From: Flavobacterium filum DSM 17961
GTDB lineage: Bacteria; Bacteroidota; Bacteroidia; Flavobacteriales; Flavobacteriaceae
Length of the DNA: 64,000 bases
Assembly: GCF_000425465.1 (NCBI RefSeq)
Contig: NZ_AUDM01000003.1
Span: forward strand, 186,001 to 250,000
Direction: 5' to 3'
A program made the position numbers and the translations under genes. The notes under the pieces were generated by a model. That model made no database searches. It worked only from the letters and a program-made list of their open reading frames with translations, and was not told where the DNA came from. Positions 49,831 through 61,074 of the stretch are shown one piece after another (position 1 is the stretch's first letter; each line of letters starts with the position of its first letter).

Positions 49831-52800
49831 TTATCGGTATAAGGTTACATTACCAACGTATTGTTTTCCTTCATAAAGTGTGATAGTGTACCAATAGTCT
49901 CCGGTAGGTAACAGAGCACCATTGTATCGTCCATCCCATTCACCTTTATCACCGAATTGGGTTATAATTCTTCCGTAACGATCAAATACTTCAATTTTTG
50001 CATTTGGGAAACCATCTAAATTTTTAGGTACCCAAGTATCATTTTCTCCGTCATCGTTTGGTGTAAAGAAGTTTGGAATCTCAATATCAATAAATTCCAT
50101 TGTTATTTGTGCTTCAGCTGTACATCCGTTTGCATCTTCAACCATTACCGTATAAACACCACTCGCAAAAATTTGGAAAACAGAAACGCTTCCATAATCT
50201 ATTCCATTAAGATAATACGTGTAATTACCGTTTCCTCCGGTTGCAAATGCTGAAATTTGATTAATAGCGGTTTCTGTCAATGTTAACGATATCGGATTGT
50301 AGTTTTCAATTGAAAAGGATATTGTTTCAGAACAACCTAACTCGTGTAAAACGGTAACCGTATGATTTCCATCGGTTAAATTGGTAAACACATTTCCGGA
50401 TTGAAAAGGACCTCCGTCTAATGAATAGCTAGTTTGTGAAGCAATTTGTTGAGCAACTTTTATTCGAACAGTATTAATTGTGGCACTTCCATAACAATCA
50501 TAATCAATCGTGATGCCCGGATTCAAGTCAATACCGCCAGTTACTGCAACTTCTAATGAAGTAACACACCCATTCGCATCTCTTACAAAAATGGTATATG
50601 ATTGTCCACCCGCCAAGTTTTCAAACAATACTTGGTTAACTACATAATTATTTGGATTGTTTAAACTAGTTGAATAAGGAGCGGTTCCACCTGTGATTCC
50701 AACTTCAATTGCTCCGGCATTGTCTCCCAAACATAAATCAGGGAACATGGTTACCAATGAAGCATTTAATACATTAGGTTGATTGATAGTAATTGACAAT
50801 GGTAATGTACAACCGATGGCATCTCGAACAATTACTTGATAATTTCCGGCTGCCAAATTAGTAAAAGTAGTATTGGTTGAGAAATTGGTCAAATTAGGCG
50901 AAATAGAATACTCTAATGTTCCGTTTCCTCCAACCGCTGAAACTTGAATACTTCCATTTGTTAAACCATTACAAGTAACATTTGTGGTTGTAAAAGAGGC
51001 TTGAAGAGGTGTAGATGGATTGATAGTAAACTGAACTTGTTGTTCACATCCATTGGTATGTCTCACAGTTATGGTATGATTGCCAACTGCCACATTTGTG
51101 AAAGTAGCAGATGTTTGGAAAGCTCCGCCATCAAGTGAATATGTTACATTATTCACTACCGCTGCATTTACAGTAACCGTTACGGTATTACCAACTACAT
51201 TTCCGGTACAAACATAAGCCACATCAACAGCTGGTGAAATTGTAACGGGTGCATCTAACGTTACCGGAATAGAGGAAATACATCCGTTGGCATCTTGAAT
51301 GAAGACGGTATAAGTTTGTCCACCGGTTAAGTTTGCATACGTAATTTGATTCGGTACAAAATTATTTTGGTTGTTCAAACTTGTTGAATAAGGAGCAACT
51401 CCACCACTTACAGCAATAGTGATGCTGGCATTTCCATCACCGGTACATAATTCTTGAACCAAAGCCGAAACAGTTGAAGTTACAACAGTTGGTTCAGTAA
51501 TGATAACTTGAAGCGGAACACTACATCCAATTCCATCTCGAACGATAATGTCATACGTTCCGGCAGCTAAATTTGTAAACACATTGTTTGTTGTAAATGT
51601 GGTTAAGTTAGGTGAAATCGCATATTCAATCGTTCCGGTTCCTCCTGTTACAGAGATAGTCACGCTTCCGGTTAAACCACCATTACATAAAACGTTTTGA
51701 ACATTCGATAAAGTTGCATTTAACGGTTGATTATCATTAATATTCACCTCAACAGTTTTAGTACAACCATTCGTATGTTGAACTGAAATAACGTGATTTC
51801 CGGCAGGAACATTTACAAAAACATTTGAAGATTGATAGGTTCCGCCATCTAAAGCATATTGAACATTTCCAACTGCACTTGCATTCACTGATACAGTAAC
51901 AACATTTCCAGGAACACTACCGGTACAATTATAAACAACTGATTCAATAGCCGGAACTACTTCTACCGGTGCATCTAAGAAGATGTAAGCAATCGTTTCA
52001 CAACCATTTGCATCTTTTACAAAAATGAAGTAATCGGTTCCTCCTGCTAATCCTGAGAAGGTAAGTTGACCCACCACAAAAGCACTTGGATCTTGGTTGT
52101 TCAAACTGGTAGAATACGGAGCAGTTCCTCCGGATATGGTAACAGTGAAAGAACCATCATTATCGCCTAAACATAAATTTTGAACTACCGATGTTAAATC
52201 AACGTCAGCTACTAACGGAGCAGGTTCTGTGATTTGAATTGGTAACAGTATAAAACAACCGTTTTGATCTTGAACGATAATATCATAATTCCCAGGAGCC
52301 AAATTATTGAAGGTACCGGTGTTGAAAAATTGATTTAAATTAGGTGAAATAGCATATTGAACTGTTCCTGTTCCACCTGTGGTTTGGATGGAAACACTTC
52401 CGTTTGCACCACCACTACACAAAACATTGTTTACGGTTAAGTTGGAAATTATCAATTCCTGTGGATCAGTAATTTGAATAACTCCTGAAACAGCGGTACA
52501 ATCTACACTTACCACTGAAACCAAATAGTTTCCGGAAGGTAAGTTAGTAAAGAGTCCACTGGTCTGAGGACCGGCAATAATATTGTTTGAAGCATCTAAC
52601 AAGGTATAATTATAATTTCCTAAACCACCGGTTGCATTCGCAATAATAGTTGCAGTACTTTCACCGAAACAATTAATGTTGGCACTGCTTAAATTCAAAT
52701 TTAAATTAAGAGCCGGAATTGCATTAATAGTAATTTGATTGGTTTGAACTACCGCACAATTATTAGCGTCTCTTACAAAGAATTGATACGTTCCGGGACC

Positions 52801-55800
52801 AACATTGTATACCGTTGTATTGGTAAAAGTAATTCCATCAGTACTATATTGATAAGGAGCAGTTCCGCCTGAAGCAGAAACAGTGATAACCGCATTATTT
52901 GTACACGTAAGAGAATTTGTTAAGCTTAATGTGGCTACAACTGATGAAGGTTCTGTGATGGTCACTAAATTGGTGGTAAAATCACAATTCCATCCGTCTG
53001 TGATGGTGATGCTGTAAATTCCGGCACCTAATCCATTAAATGTTGGACTTGTTTGACCACCTGAACTACTCACAATAGAAGTTCCTGAGGCATTATAAGT
53101 ATTTAAAATGTATTGATAAACACCTTGACCACCCGTTACATTTGTTGCGGTTACCGAAGCATTTGTATCACCATTACAAAGTAAATTAGTGTTAGTTACA
53201 GTAAGATTTGCTGAAATGAAACTCGGTTGAATTAAAATAACGGTTGTGCTTACCAAACATCCACCACCATCTTGAACAGAAACAGTATAGTTTCCGGCCG
53301 ATAATCCCGTAAACAAGGAGTTGGTTCCGAATGGTTGAAGAGTTGTAGCAGTCGTGTTGTTCACCAATTCAAATTGATACGTTCCCCATCCTCCGGTTGC
53401 ACTAGCAAATATTTCACCTAAATTATTGGTACATGTTACATTTGCGGTTTGATTAGCCGTTAACACTAATGGTTGACTTGGTGAAGCAACTACCGTAAAG
53501 TTAGAGGTTGCAGAACAAAACGGTGATTGAGTGGCTGTTACAATTACTTGATAATTTCCGCCTGATAATCCTGAAATCACAAACGGATTTACAGAAGTTG
53601 TTCCGTTACCGGATGCAACAGTGTTTCCTTGTATATCATTTACCACATACGAAATTGTGCCGGAATAACCGGATACGTTCACAGTTATTGTACCATTTGA
53701 ATCACCAAAACAAGTTACCGCAGAAGAATTAAGAATATTAGCTTGTATAGTGTTGAAAGGTGCAATAACATAAGGAGCACTAATAAAATAACACCCTGTT
53801 ACATTATCGGTAACTTGGAAAGTGTATGAACCTGGAGTGGTTAATGTAAAGTTGGCACTAAAAACTCCACTTCCCGGAGTTATTGTTGGTTGACTTCCTA
53901 AAGGTAATAATGCAAAAGTAAAATCACCTGAACCTCCGGTTACATTAATTTGAACAGTTCCATTGTTGGTACAAGTTAAATTAGTTATTGTTGTGGCAGT
54001 AACCGCTGTAATAGTTGGTAACGGATTAATTGTAACAACAGTTGTTGCTAAACAATTATTAGCATCACGAACTGTTACAGTAATGTTTTGAACACTTCCA
54101 TTATCTACAATTGTAAAGGTGTTGGATGCAAAGAAATTTGTTCCGTTAATGCTGTAAACATAAGGAGCTGTTCCAAAAGTAGCTGTTGCAGTTATGGTTG
54201 AAGTTTGAACCACATTGGAAGCATTACAAGCAAAATCGGTTGCGGTTGCGGTAACTGTTAACAAAGCAGGTTCAGTGATAACAACAACTTGTTGTAATGA
54301 ACAATTTCTAGCTGAAGTAACCGTAATTGTATATGAACCGGCCGATAATCCTGTGAAAACGCCATTGTTTTGAGAAATAGGAGCATTTACGCCATCGGTT
54401 AAAACATAAGTATAAGCAGGATTATTATTAGTTGCCGGTAATGATACCGTAATATTTCCGTCATTTCCTCCAAAACAACTTACATTATTCTGGATTGTGG
54501 TGAAAGTTACAGGTGTTGCAGGCTCTAATTCTATTGGAGCTTGAGCAGAACATCCTGTGATTGTGTCATTTATTACCACCACATAATTTCCGGAAGCCAA
54601 TCCGTTGAATATCGGTGAAGCTTGAGCAGCTACAATTACGCTACCAACATTATTTTGTAATTCGTATGTAAAAGTTCCGCTTCCGCCGAAAGGGGTTACC
54701 GTGATAATTCCATCATTATTAGCACAAGATGTTTGAGCTGTAATTGCTGGAGTTAAATTCAACGGAGCAGGAATAGTTAGGTTTACAGTATGAATACATC
54801 CATTAAAATCTCTTACTCGAATGGAATAATTTCCTGAATTCAAATTCGTATAAGTAAATGTTGGAACCGTTTGCGTTTGGAAAGTTCCACCATTTAAACT
54901 GAATGTGTAAGGAGCTATCCCCGCAGTAGTCAAGGTTACTTCAATAATGAAATTTCCTTGTGAAGCGGAACATAAATTGGTTACCGATGCGGCAATTTGT
55001 GGTGCAGGATCGGTAGGAACAAAAACAGGTGCAGCTTGAATACAATTATTCGCATCTCTGATATAGACCACATAATTTCCACCTTCTACGTTGAAAACAT
55101 TGGTAGCACTACCAACCCAAGTTCCCACCGTAGGGGCCGGATTTCCTGCCGGTACTAATTGGAATTGATAAGGAGCAGTTCCAAATTGACCCGTGGCTGT
55201 AATGCGTCCCCTGTTTGGATTACAGTTGTCGTTACGGGTAACATTGGCAGTCACTTGAAGCAAATTAGTAGATTGAGATATGGTAAATGTTGAAGACGCA
55301 CTGCTGCAACCTGTTAAAGTTCCACCATTTTCGGTGAATAGGATATAATAAATTCCTGGAGCTAACGGACCTAAATTAGTCACTGAAATTGGGCCTCCTG
55401 TTGTAACAGAAGTTCCTGAAATTCCGGTTGAAGTATTGGATTGTGAATTAAATACTTCATACGATACACTTGTTGTTGAAGTATCATAATTATTGAATGT
55501 AAAATTTACAAATCCATCATTACTTCCGGTACAACTAACGTTTCCAACTACATTTAAAACTGCTGTTAGATTAGAAGGCGTATTAATTGGTGTAGCAGCT
55601 GTTTTAAAATAATAACAATCTGTTACTAAATCATGTACTACAAATGTGTATGTAACACCCGGAACTAATCCCGTAAAAGTAGAAGATTCAGGAGTTCCTG
55701 CATCTGCCGGTTGATAACTGGAAGAATAAGGTAGCGTATTGGTTTCCAAAATAGCAAATTCATATGAACCGCTACTAACGGCAGAAGTTACCGTAATTAC

Positions 55801-58800
55801 GGCAGTTCCGCCATTCACACAATCCGCTGTTGAAGCTGAAACATCAATAATCAAATCGCTTGGTGGCGACGCGATGATAATGTTATCAATCATCAATAAA
55901 CAACCGTTTGCATCAATTACTTCCACATTATAAATACCAAAATTTAAAATTGGGAAAGAATGATTTTCATTGGCAACAGAAGTATAAGAAGCAATAAAAC
56001 CAAAATTATTATTTAAAACATATGTATATGGAGCAGTTCCACCGGCTACACCTTGCACGATTATTTGACCATAAGAAGTACCACCCGGATTGTTACATGT
56101 TATATCAACTGTTGATATAGTAAATGTAATCGGATTGGGTTCTGTTAACGTAATAGATGCTGTATCGGTACATGAATTAGCATCTGTTAACGTTATTTGA
56201 TATGTTCCGGCTGTTAAGCCAGAGGTTTGTGTTCCATAATTTACTCCTGTTGAAGTGTTGATGATTTCTACCACAAATGGAGCTGTTCCAACAGCATTAT
56301 TCGTGTTGATTTGAATTTCACCGTCATTCCCTCCATGACATAAAATTCCACTTACCTCAACAACAGAAATGATTTCAGGTAAAGTTAACGGATTAACCGT
56401 GATTGTTTGACTGTTAAATGTACAACCTTGTGCATCGGTTATCAAGAATTGATAATTTCCTGCATTGGCAGTTGTGTATGTAAAGTTGGTTCCAACTACA
56501 TTTACAGCTGTTCCCAAAGCTCCTCCATTAAAAGAAACTTGATACGTAAATGGGGCTAATCCACCAGAAATGGTAGCTGAGATTAAAGCATTTGGTGATG
56601 CTGTACAATCTAATCCTTTCGTTAATGCAACATCTCCTGTTAAGGTTGGTTGAATGGTTTGTGAAACAGTTGTGGAACATCCATTAGCATCTGTTACAAG
56701 CACAGTATAACTTCCGGGAGTTAAATTAGCAAACGTATTTGAATTTTGTGATGGGTTTCCGTTGATACTATACGTATAAGGAACTACACCACCCGTTACT
56801 GCAATTACTAATGTAGCCCCATTAGCGTCAAAACATAAATCGGATGACGATGCAATTACAGCAACAGGATTCGTGGGTGTAGTTAGGTTGAACGTGTTGC
56901 TCACAACACAACCATTGATATCGTTAACCGAAATAGAATACGTTCCGGTTTGTGTTAAATTTGTAAATGTAGCATTTGATTGCGGACCAACTACTCCTCC
57001 ATTAGGAAGCGTTAGTTGATATTGATAATTTCCCCATCCGCCGGCTGCTGTAATGATTACACTTCCATTTGCATTACAACTGATAGGATTGGCTACAAAT
57101 GTAAAAGATAACGCACTACTTGGAGCTTGAACAATTGCGGAAGCCGTATCTGTACAATTTGTAACAGTGTCAGTCACAGTTATGGTATAGGTTGATGCGG
57201 CTAATCCGGTTAAAGAAATGGTATTTAAAGTCGCATTATTTCCTGAAGCAACCACCACATTTGCACTATTTACAACTTGATAATTGTAAGGATTAGAATG
57301 CGTTACCGCAAAAGAAATAGCACCATTTGAAGCACCAAAACACACTACATTGCTTATTGTTTGACCAATTACATCAATTATAGGTAACGGATTTATAGAA
57401 TAGGTTTCTTGATATGAACAACCATTGCTGTCGGTTACTTCAAACGTATAAGTTCCGGCAGTTAGTCCCGCAAAAACAGGATTGTTTCCGTTGTTCACCG
57501 TTTGTCCGGCAGGTGCAATTATTTGATAGGTAAACGGAGCAGTTCCGCCTACCGGTGAAACTGTTACCGTTGCATTTTGTGCAGGACAAGTTAAGGCAGT
57601 TGCACTAAAAGTTGCATCCGTTATTTGATTGGGTGCTACAAGAGCAACACTATTGGTTTGGAAAACACAACCATTTGCATCTTGAATATAGATAGAATAA
57701 TTTCCTGAAGCTAATCCTGAAAATTCAGAGGAAGAAACAAATGTTACTCCATCAATACTAAATTGGTAGGGAGCAGTTCCTCCGGAAATACTACCCGGAA
57801 CGATGTTAATGGTTCCGGCATTAGTGATACAAGTATAATTTTGTGTTATTTGTGTTATTCCGGTTATTTGAGTGGGTTCAGTAATTGTGAATGAAGTCGA
57901 AAAATCACAAACGGTACTTCCTTGTGTTTGTATCAAAACAACGCTGTAGTTTCCTGCCGGTAAGTTGTTAAAAATACCTGAATTGTTTGTACTAATTACA
58001 TTTCCATTCGCATCAATTAATTGATAAGTAATTTGATAACCGTTTGAATTGGTTATCGAATAACTGATAGATCCATTAGTTGCACCATGACAAAGGATAT
58101 TTTGAATAGTTGTTGTAAAAGTCACATCTGGAGAAACAGATATGGTTACCGGATTGGAAGTTGAACTACAATTATTTCCATCCACAACTATAAAAGTATA
58201 CGTTCCGGGTGTTGAAATCGAAAAATCATTGTCTGCTTGAAAATCAGCAGCTGTTGGATTTTGAGCAACACCATTTATAGAACCAATTGCATAAGAATAG
58301 GGAGGATTTCCACCGTTAGCAACAACAGTTATGATTCCGGTATTACAACCAATATTTTGTGTAACTGTTGCAACAATAGCTAAATTGTTTTGATTTAAAA
58401 TAGTTACTGTTCCGGTAAATGAACAACCATCTTCTGTAACAACTGTAACGGTGTAAGTTCCCGGATTTAATCCATTAAAGGTATAATCATTATCAACAAC
58501 CCATCCGCTTGTAGCACTAATAGGACTTGTAATACTAAATTGATATTGCGGTTGAGCTCCGTTTGCCTGAACACGAATACTTCCAAACCCGTTACAATTC
58601 GTATTTTGAGGAATTAAGTTGACTTGAAAATTGTTTTGTTGAATTCCAATATTTGGTAATTCAAATACGCAACCATCTGTTACACCAATTTGTGTCACTA
58701 GAACCGTGTAAACTCCGGCAGTTGAAATTGAAAAAACCGGATTGTTTTGATAGGGAACTAAAACGCTACCCGTAATTTGATCAACCAACTGAAATTGATA

Positions 58801-61065
58801 ATCAGAAGGAAGATTCGTTATCGTGATACTTCCCGGCGTATTACAAAGAATGTTTGTTGATACATATTGAATATCCAATAAATTCGTGTAAACATTAAAG
58901 TAAAAACGGGTAAAACAGCCATCTTGATAGTTGATAGTTAAGCGATATTGTCCGGCGGTTGTTACATTAAAATTGGCACCTGTTCCTACTTGATTCCATT
59001 GACAAGAAGGATTATTGTTGGCACAATTCGCAATTCCTACAGCAGGACAACTAGCTTCATTTAATACTTCCCAAATAATACTCGTAGCATCACTAATTCC
59101 GGTTTGAATGAGTTGGCTATCATTCGTTCCGCATAAGAAAATATAAGGTAATTGTTCCCCATTATTTGGACAAGTTACTACTTGATCTGCAAACGGAATA
59201 ACCGGATTGGTTTGAGTTGCTCCAAACAACAATACATTAAACGTTTGAGTAATACCAATACATGGTGGTGGTGCAGTATTCACAACCGTATAGGTTCCAA
59301 CAGCAGAAACGGTAATGGATTGTGTATTTCCAATAACCGCACCGTTACTATTATACCAAGTATAAGTGTCATATCCATTAGCGGCAGTTAAAAGTAAACT
59401 TGTTCCACACAAATAAGCTTCTGTTGAAAAAATACAATCGTCAATATCAACCAAGAAGTTTGCCGGACCGGGTTGACCAAATCCACAACTGTCTAGTCCG
59501 GCAAAACTTGGATCATTTGATATCCAATTGCTATTTAAAACTCCTCGATAGGTTGTATAAGCTTGATTTTGAATTAAATTTGAACACGCATCTTCTAATT
59601 CACTACACGTTGTAGCTACTTGAACTCGAATGCGAATAGTATAAACAGGATCGCCTATTTCTACTAAATTATTGGGTATAGTAAAAACCAATTCGTCTAA
59701 TCCCGGATCATGTGTGAAGGTCACCCCAGGAGCTCCACTTAAATCTGCCGAAATAAAACTGGTGTTGATTGGTAAAATATCTCTTATTGTAGTATTTGTA
59801 GCATCATCATTTCCTACGTTTTGAAAAGTTACTACATAATCTAAAAATTGTCCCAGGTTAACATCAGCCCCACCGATGTCGTTTCCTGCTAAATCTTCGA
59901 CTGTTTTTACTAATTTAATATCTGGTTCTATGACTTCAATATTGAATGCATTGAAGAACATAAAGTAAGTGTCTTGTGTTGAGGTAATTCGAAGTGTTGC
60001 CGCTGTTTCATTGTTCGGAATTACACTATTTAAAGGGTTGGCAACATTGATGATATCGCCATCATAACCTAATGTATTTAAACTGTTAGGCACTCTGTTC
60101 AAAAAATCAACATTATCTAATGTTAATCTACTGTTGAAAAAATTATTTGTTGCATTTAGTATGTTTCCTAAAGCGGTAAAAGTAGCATTAGAAGCCGCTC
60201 TAAATAAAAGTTGGTCACCGGTAATTCGGTTGTCACCCTCTAAAGCTGCTGAAGCTAGTTTAGCCCGAACAGGAAAAGGTGGTGGCAAAGTGGTAAAGCC
60301 GGAATAGTTAATGTCAGTTTGACCGATTGTAGCTCGCACTCCGGCAAATCCGTCATAAGCGGTAATAAATTTTCCTGTCATGGTCGGATTTTCATATACA
60401 AAGAAAATGGTCCAACCACCTGAAACTCCTCCTCCATTCACAAATCCTTGTGTTGCACGTATGTTTGCTATGGTGTATTCACCTTCCGGATTAGTTAAAC
60501 CGGTAACTAAAGAAGTAATATCAGCATAGCAGGCATACGGACTATTAGCAACAAAATCAGGACTTGTAAATCCGTCAAAAATCAGTTGACCGGTAATGTC
60601 TTGATAAATTCCCCCCGGTAATTTTAATTTAACTTGGTTAAAATCATTTTCGCGGATATTGTCTCCATCTCCGGGAGAAGTTGAAAAACCGTTGTTAAAA
60701 CGATAGGTAGCTGACCAATATAAACCGGCATATACAATTTTGTTACAACCACTTGCTGGCAGTGTTAAGGTTGCACTACTAGAACTAAAGGTAGAAGCAT
60801 CTCCGTCAATATCAATATAACGCATGTTTAAATTATCGTTATATTCTGAGGTGTTTCCAACCGTGTTATAAGGGTCGTTTGGTGTGTTGGAATTGGTTTG
60901 TCTGTTCACAATTCCGTTAGAAATCAAGGTCATATCTCCCTTCAAATTGCGTTGATACCGAACCGAAAAAGGAACAGCAACTTGGGCAAATGTGGCTAAG
61001 GAAGCAAGCATAAAACAACTGAGTAGGGCAATTGTTTTAAAGTGTGGTATTTGGGGCGTTTTCAT
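49831..61065 (-). CDS. sprB: Giant SprB-like cell-surface adhesin with T9SS type B sorting domain
   Basis: 3744 residues. Signal peptide (MKTPQIPHFKTIALLSCFMLASLATFAQ), an N-terminal adhesin-like domain (about 30-375), a DUF11-type domain (about 379-490, VNLGQFLDYVVTFQNVGND), then dozens of SprB-type repeats with GGxxPYxYxI, GxYxVxVxDxNGC and paired Cys. The last repeats form three about 240-residue super-repeats (from residues about 2880, 3125 and 3363). The C-terminus (from about 3657: IPNFFTPNDDGENDTWVPKNLDGFP, KIEVFDRYGRIITQFGDKGEWDGRYNG, LPTGDYWYTI) is the gliding motility-associated type B sorting domain. In F. johnsoniae SprB (about 6500 aa) is moved along the surface by the gliding motor; this one is shorter. 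Placed between two PorP/SprF genes. Confidence 0.9.
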   Translation of the reverse strand: MKTPQIPHFKTIALLSCFMLASLATFAQVAVPFSVRYQRNLKGDMTLISNGIVNRQTNSNTPNDPYNTVGNTSEYNDNLNMRYIDIDGDASTFSSSSATLTLPASGCNKIVYAGLYWSATYRFNNGFSTSPGDGDNIRENDFNQVKLKLPGGIYQDITGQLIFDGFTSPDFVANSPYACYADITSLVTGLTNPEGEYTIANIRATQGFVNGGGVSGGWTIFFVYENPTMTGKFITAYDGFAGVRATIGQTDINYSGFTTLPPPFPVRAKLASAALEGDNRITGDQLLFRAASNATFTALGNILNATNNFFNSRLTLDNVDFLNRVPNSLNTLGYDGDIINVANPLNSVIPNNETAATLRITSTQDTYFMFFNAFNIEVIEPDIKLVKTVEDLAGNDIGGADVNLGQFLDYVVTFQNVGNDDATNTTIRDILPINTSFISADLSGAPGVTFTHDPGLDELVFTIPNNLVEIGDPVYTIRIRVQVATTCSELEDACSNLIQNQAYTTYRGVLNSNWISNDPSFAGLDSCGFGQPGPANFLVDIDDCIFSTEAYLCGTSLLLTAANGYDTYTWYNSNGAVIGNTQSITVSAVGTYTVVNTAPPPCIGITQTFNVLLFGATQTNPVIPFADQVVTCPNNGEQLPYIFLCGTNDSQLIQTGISDATSIIWEVLNEASCPAVGIANCANNNPSCQWNQVGTGANFNVTTAGQYRLTINYQDGCFTRFYFNVYTNLLDIQYVSTNILCNTPGSITITNLPSDYQFQLVDQITGSVLVPYQNNPVFSISTAGVYTVLVTQIGVTDGCVFELPNIGIQQNNFQVNLIPQNTNCNGFGSIRVQANGAQPQYQFSITSPISATSGWVVDNDYTFNGLNPGTYTVTVVTEDGCSFTGTVTILNQNNLAIVATVTQNIGCNTGIITVVANGGNPPYSYAIGSINGVAQNPTAADFQADNDFSISTPGTYTFIVVDGNNCSSTSNPVTISVSPDVTFTTTIQNILCHGATNGSISYSITNSNGYQITYQLIDANGNVISTNNSGIFNNLPAGNYSVVLIQTQGSTVCDFSTSFTITEPTQITGITQITQNYTCITNAGTINIVPGSISGGTAPYQFSIDGVTFVSSSEFSGLASGNYSIYIQDANGCVFQTNSVALVAPNQITDATFSATALTCPAQNATVTVSPVGGTAPFTYQIIAPAGQTVNNGNNPVFAGLTAGTYTFEVTDSNGCSYQETYSINPLPIIDVIGQTISNVVCFGASNGAISFAVTHSNPYNYQVVNSANVVVASGNNATLNTISLTGLAASTYTITVTDTVTNCTDTASAIVQAPSSALSFTFVANPISCNANGSVIITAAGGWGNYQYQLTLPNGGVVGPQSNATFTNLTQTGTYSISVNDINGCVVSNTFNLTTPTNPVAVIASSSDLCFDANGATLVIAVTGGVVPYTYSINGNPSQNSNTFANLTPGSYTVLVTDANGCSTTVSQTIQPTLTGDVALTKGLDCTASPNALISATISGGLAPFTYQVSFNGGALGTAVNVVGTNFTYTTANAGNYQFLITDAQGCTFNSQTITVNPLTLPEIISVVEVSGILCHGGNDGEIQINTNNAVGTAPFVVEIINTSTGVNYGTQTSGLTAGTYQITLTDANSCTDTASITLTEPNPITFTISTVDITCNNPGGTSYGQIIVQGVAGGTAPYTYVLNNNFGFIASYTSVANENHSFPILNFGIYNVEVIDANGCLLMIDNIIIASPPSDLIIDVSASTADCVNGGTAVITVTSAVSSGSYEFAILETNTLPYSSSYQPADAGTPESSTFTGLVPGVTYTFVVHDLVTDCYYFKTAATPINTPSNLTAVLNVVGNVSCTGSNDGFVNFTFNNYDTSTTSVSYEVFNSQSNTSTGISGTSVTTGGPISVTNLGPLAPGIYYILFTENGGTLTGCSSASSTFTISQSTNLLQVTANVTRNDNCNPNRGRITATGQFGTAPYQFQLVPAGNPAPTVGTWVGSATNVFNVEGGNYVVYIRDANNCIQAAPVFVPTDPAPQIAASVTNLCSASQGNFIIEVTLTTAGIAPYTFSLNGGTFQTQTVPTFTYTNLNSGNYSIRVRDFNGCIHTVNLTIPAPLNLTPAITAQTSCANNDGIITVTPFGGSGTFTYELQNNVGSVIVAAQASPIFNGLASGNYVVVINDTITGCSAQAPIELEPATPVTFTTIQNNVSCFGGNDGNITVSLPATNNNPAYTYVLTDGVNAPISQNNGVFTGLSAGSYTITVTSARNCSLQQVVVITEPALLTVTATATDFACNASNVVQTSTITATATFGTAPYVYSINGTNFFASNTFTIVDNGSVQNITVTVRDANNCLATTVVTINPLPTITAVTATTITNLTCTNNGTVQINVTGGSGDFTFALLPLGSQPTITPGSGVFSANFTLTTPGSYTFQVTDNVTGCYFISAPYVIAPFNTIQANILNSSAVTCFGDSNGTITVNVSGYSGTISYVVNDIQGNTVASGNGTTSVNPFVISGLSGGNYQVIVTATQSPFCSATSNFTVVASPSQPLVLTANQTANVTCTNNLGEIFASATGGWGTYQFELVNNTTATTLQPFGTNSLFTGLSAGNYTVSVQDGGGCLVSTTVILIQPSFISANLTVTNTNLLCNGDTNASVTATNVTGGQGVYQYILNTYNASGTSIVSSSGGQTSPTFNGLGAGIYSITITDGWNCDFTTNLVTITEPSSVVATLSLTNSLTCTNNAVITVSASGGTAPYQYSTDGITFTNTTVYNVGPGTYQFFVRDANNCAVVQTNQITINAIPALNLNLNLSSANINCFGESTATIIANATGGLGNYNYTLLDASNNIIAGPQTSGLFTNLPSGNYLVSVVSVDCTAVSGVIQITDPQELIISNLTVNNVLCSGGANGSVSIQTTGGTGTVQYAISPNLNQFFNTGTFNNLAPGNYDIIVQDQNGCFILLPIQITEPAPLVADVDLTSVVQNLCLGDNDGSFTVTISGGTAPYSTSLNNQDPSAFVVGQLTFSGLAGGTDYFIFVKDANGCETIAYIFLDAPVEVVPAIESVVYNCTGSVPGNVVTVSVNASAVGNVQYALDGGTYQSSNVFVNVPAGNHVISVQHTNGCTKTVEVNINDNQPLNATLSNVQNVLCNGGLTGSVTISVTGGTGTIEYAISPNLTTFTTNNVFTNLAAGTYDIIVRDGIGCSVPLQVIITEPTVVTSTVSALVQELCTGDGNASITIAVSGGVAPYSTSLNNQNNFVPNQITYANLTGGQTYTVFIQDANGCISSIPVTLDAPVTISPAVDVAYVCTGNVVGNTVTVTVNAAVVNNVTYSLDGGAFQTSATFTNVAVGNHTITVRHTNGCEQQVQFTINPSTPLQASFTTTNVTCNGLTNGSIQVSAVGGNGTLEYSISPNLTNFSTNTTFTNLAAGNYQVIVRDAIGCTLPLSITINQPNVLNASLVTMFPDLCLGDNAGAIEVGITGGTAPYSTSLNNPNNYVVNQVLFENLAGGQSYTIFVRDANGCVTSLEVAVTGGIDLNPGITIDYDCYGSATINTVRIKVAQQIASQTSYSLDGGPFQSGNVFTNLTDGNHTVTVLHELGCSETISFSIENYNPISLTLTETAINQISAFATGGNGNYTYYLNGIDYGSVSVFQIFASGVYTVMVEDANGCTAEAQITMEFIDIEIPNFFTPNDDGENDTWVPKNLDGFPNAKIEVFDRYGRIITQFGDKGEWDGRYNGALLPTGDYWYTITLYEGKQYVGNVTLYR
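50270..52440 (-). repeat. Three tandem ~240-residue super-repeats within the adhesin gene
   Basis: Each contains, in order, an LC(S)GG-ANGS-type domain ending in ISPNLxxF, NLAPGNYDIIVQD and ITEP, a domain with LCLGDxxG, SGGTAPYSTSLNN and FVKDANGC, and a domain with YxCTGSV, TVxVNA, YSLDGGxFQS and HTNGC. Starts lie near 52430, 51695 and 50980, giving steps of 245 and 238 residues. Confidence 0.7.
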
Positions 61066-61074
61066 TTTGGGGTG

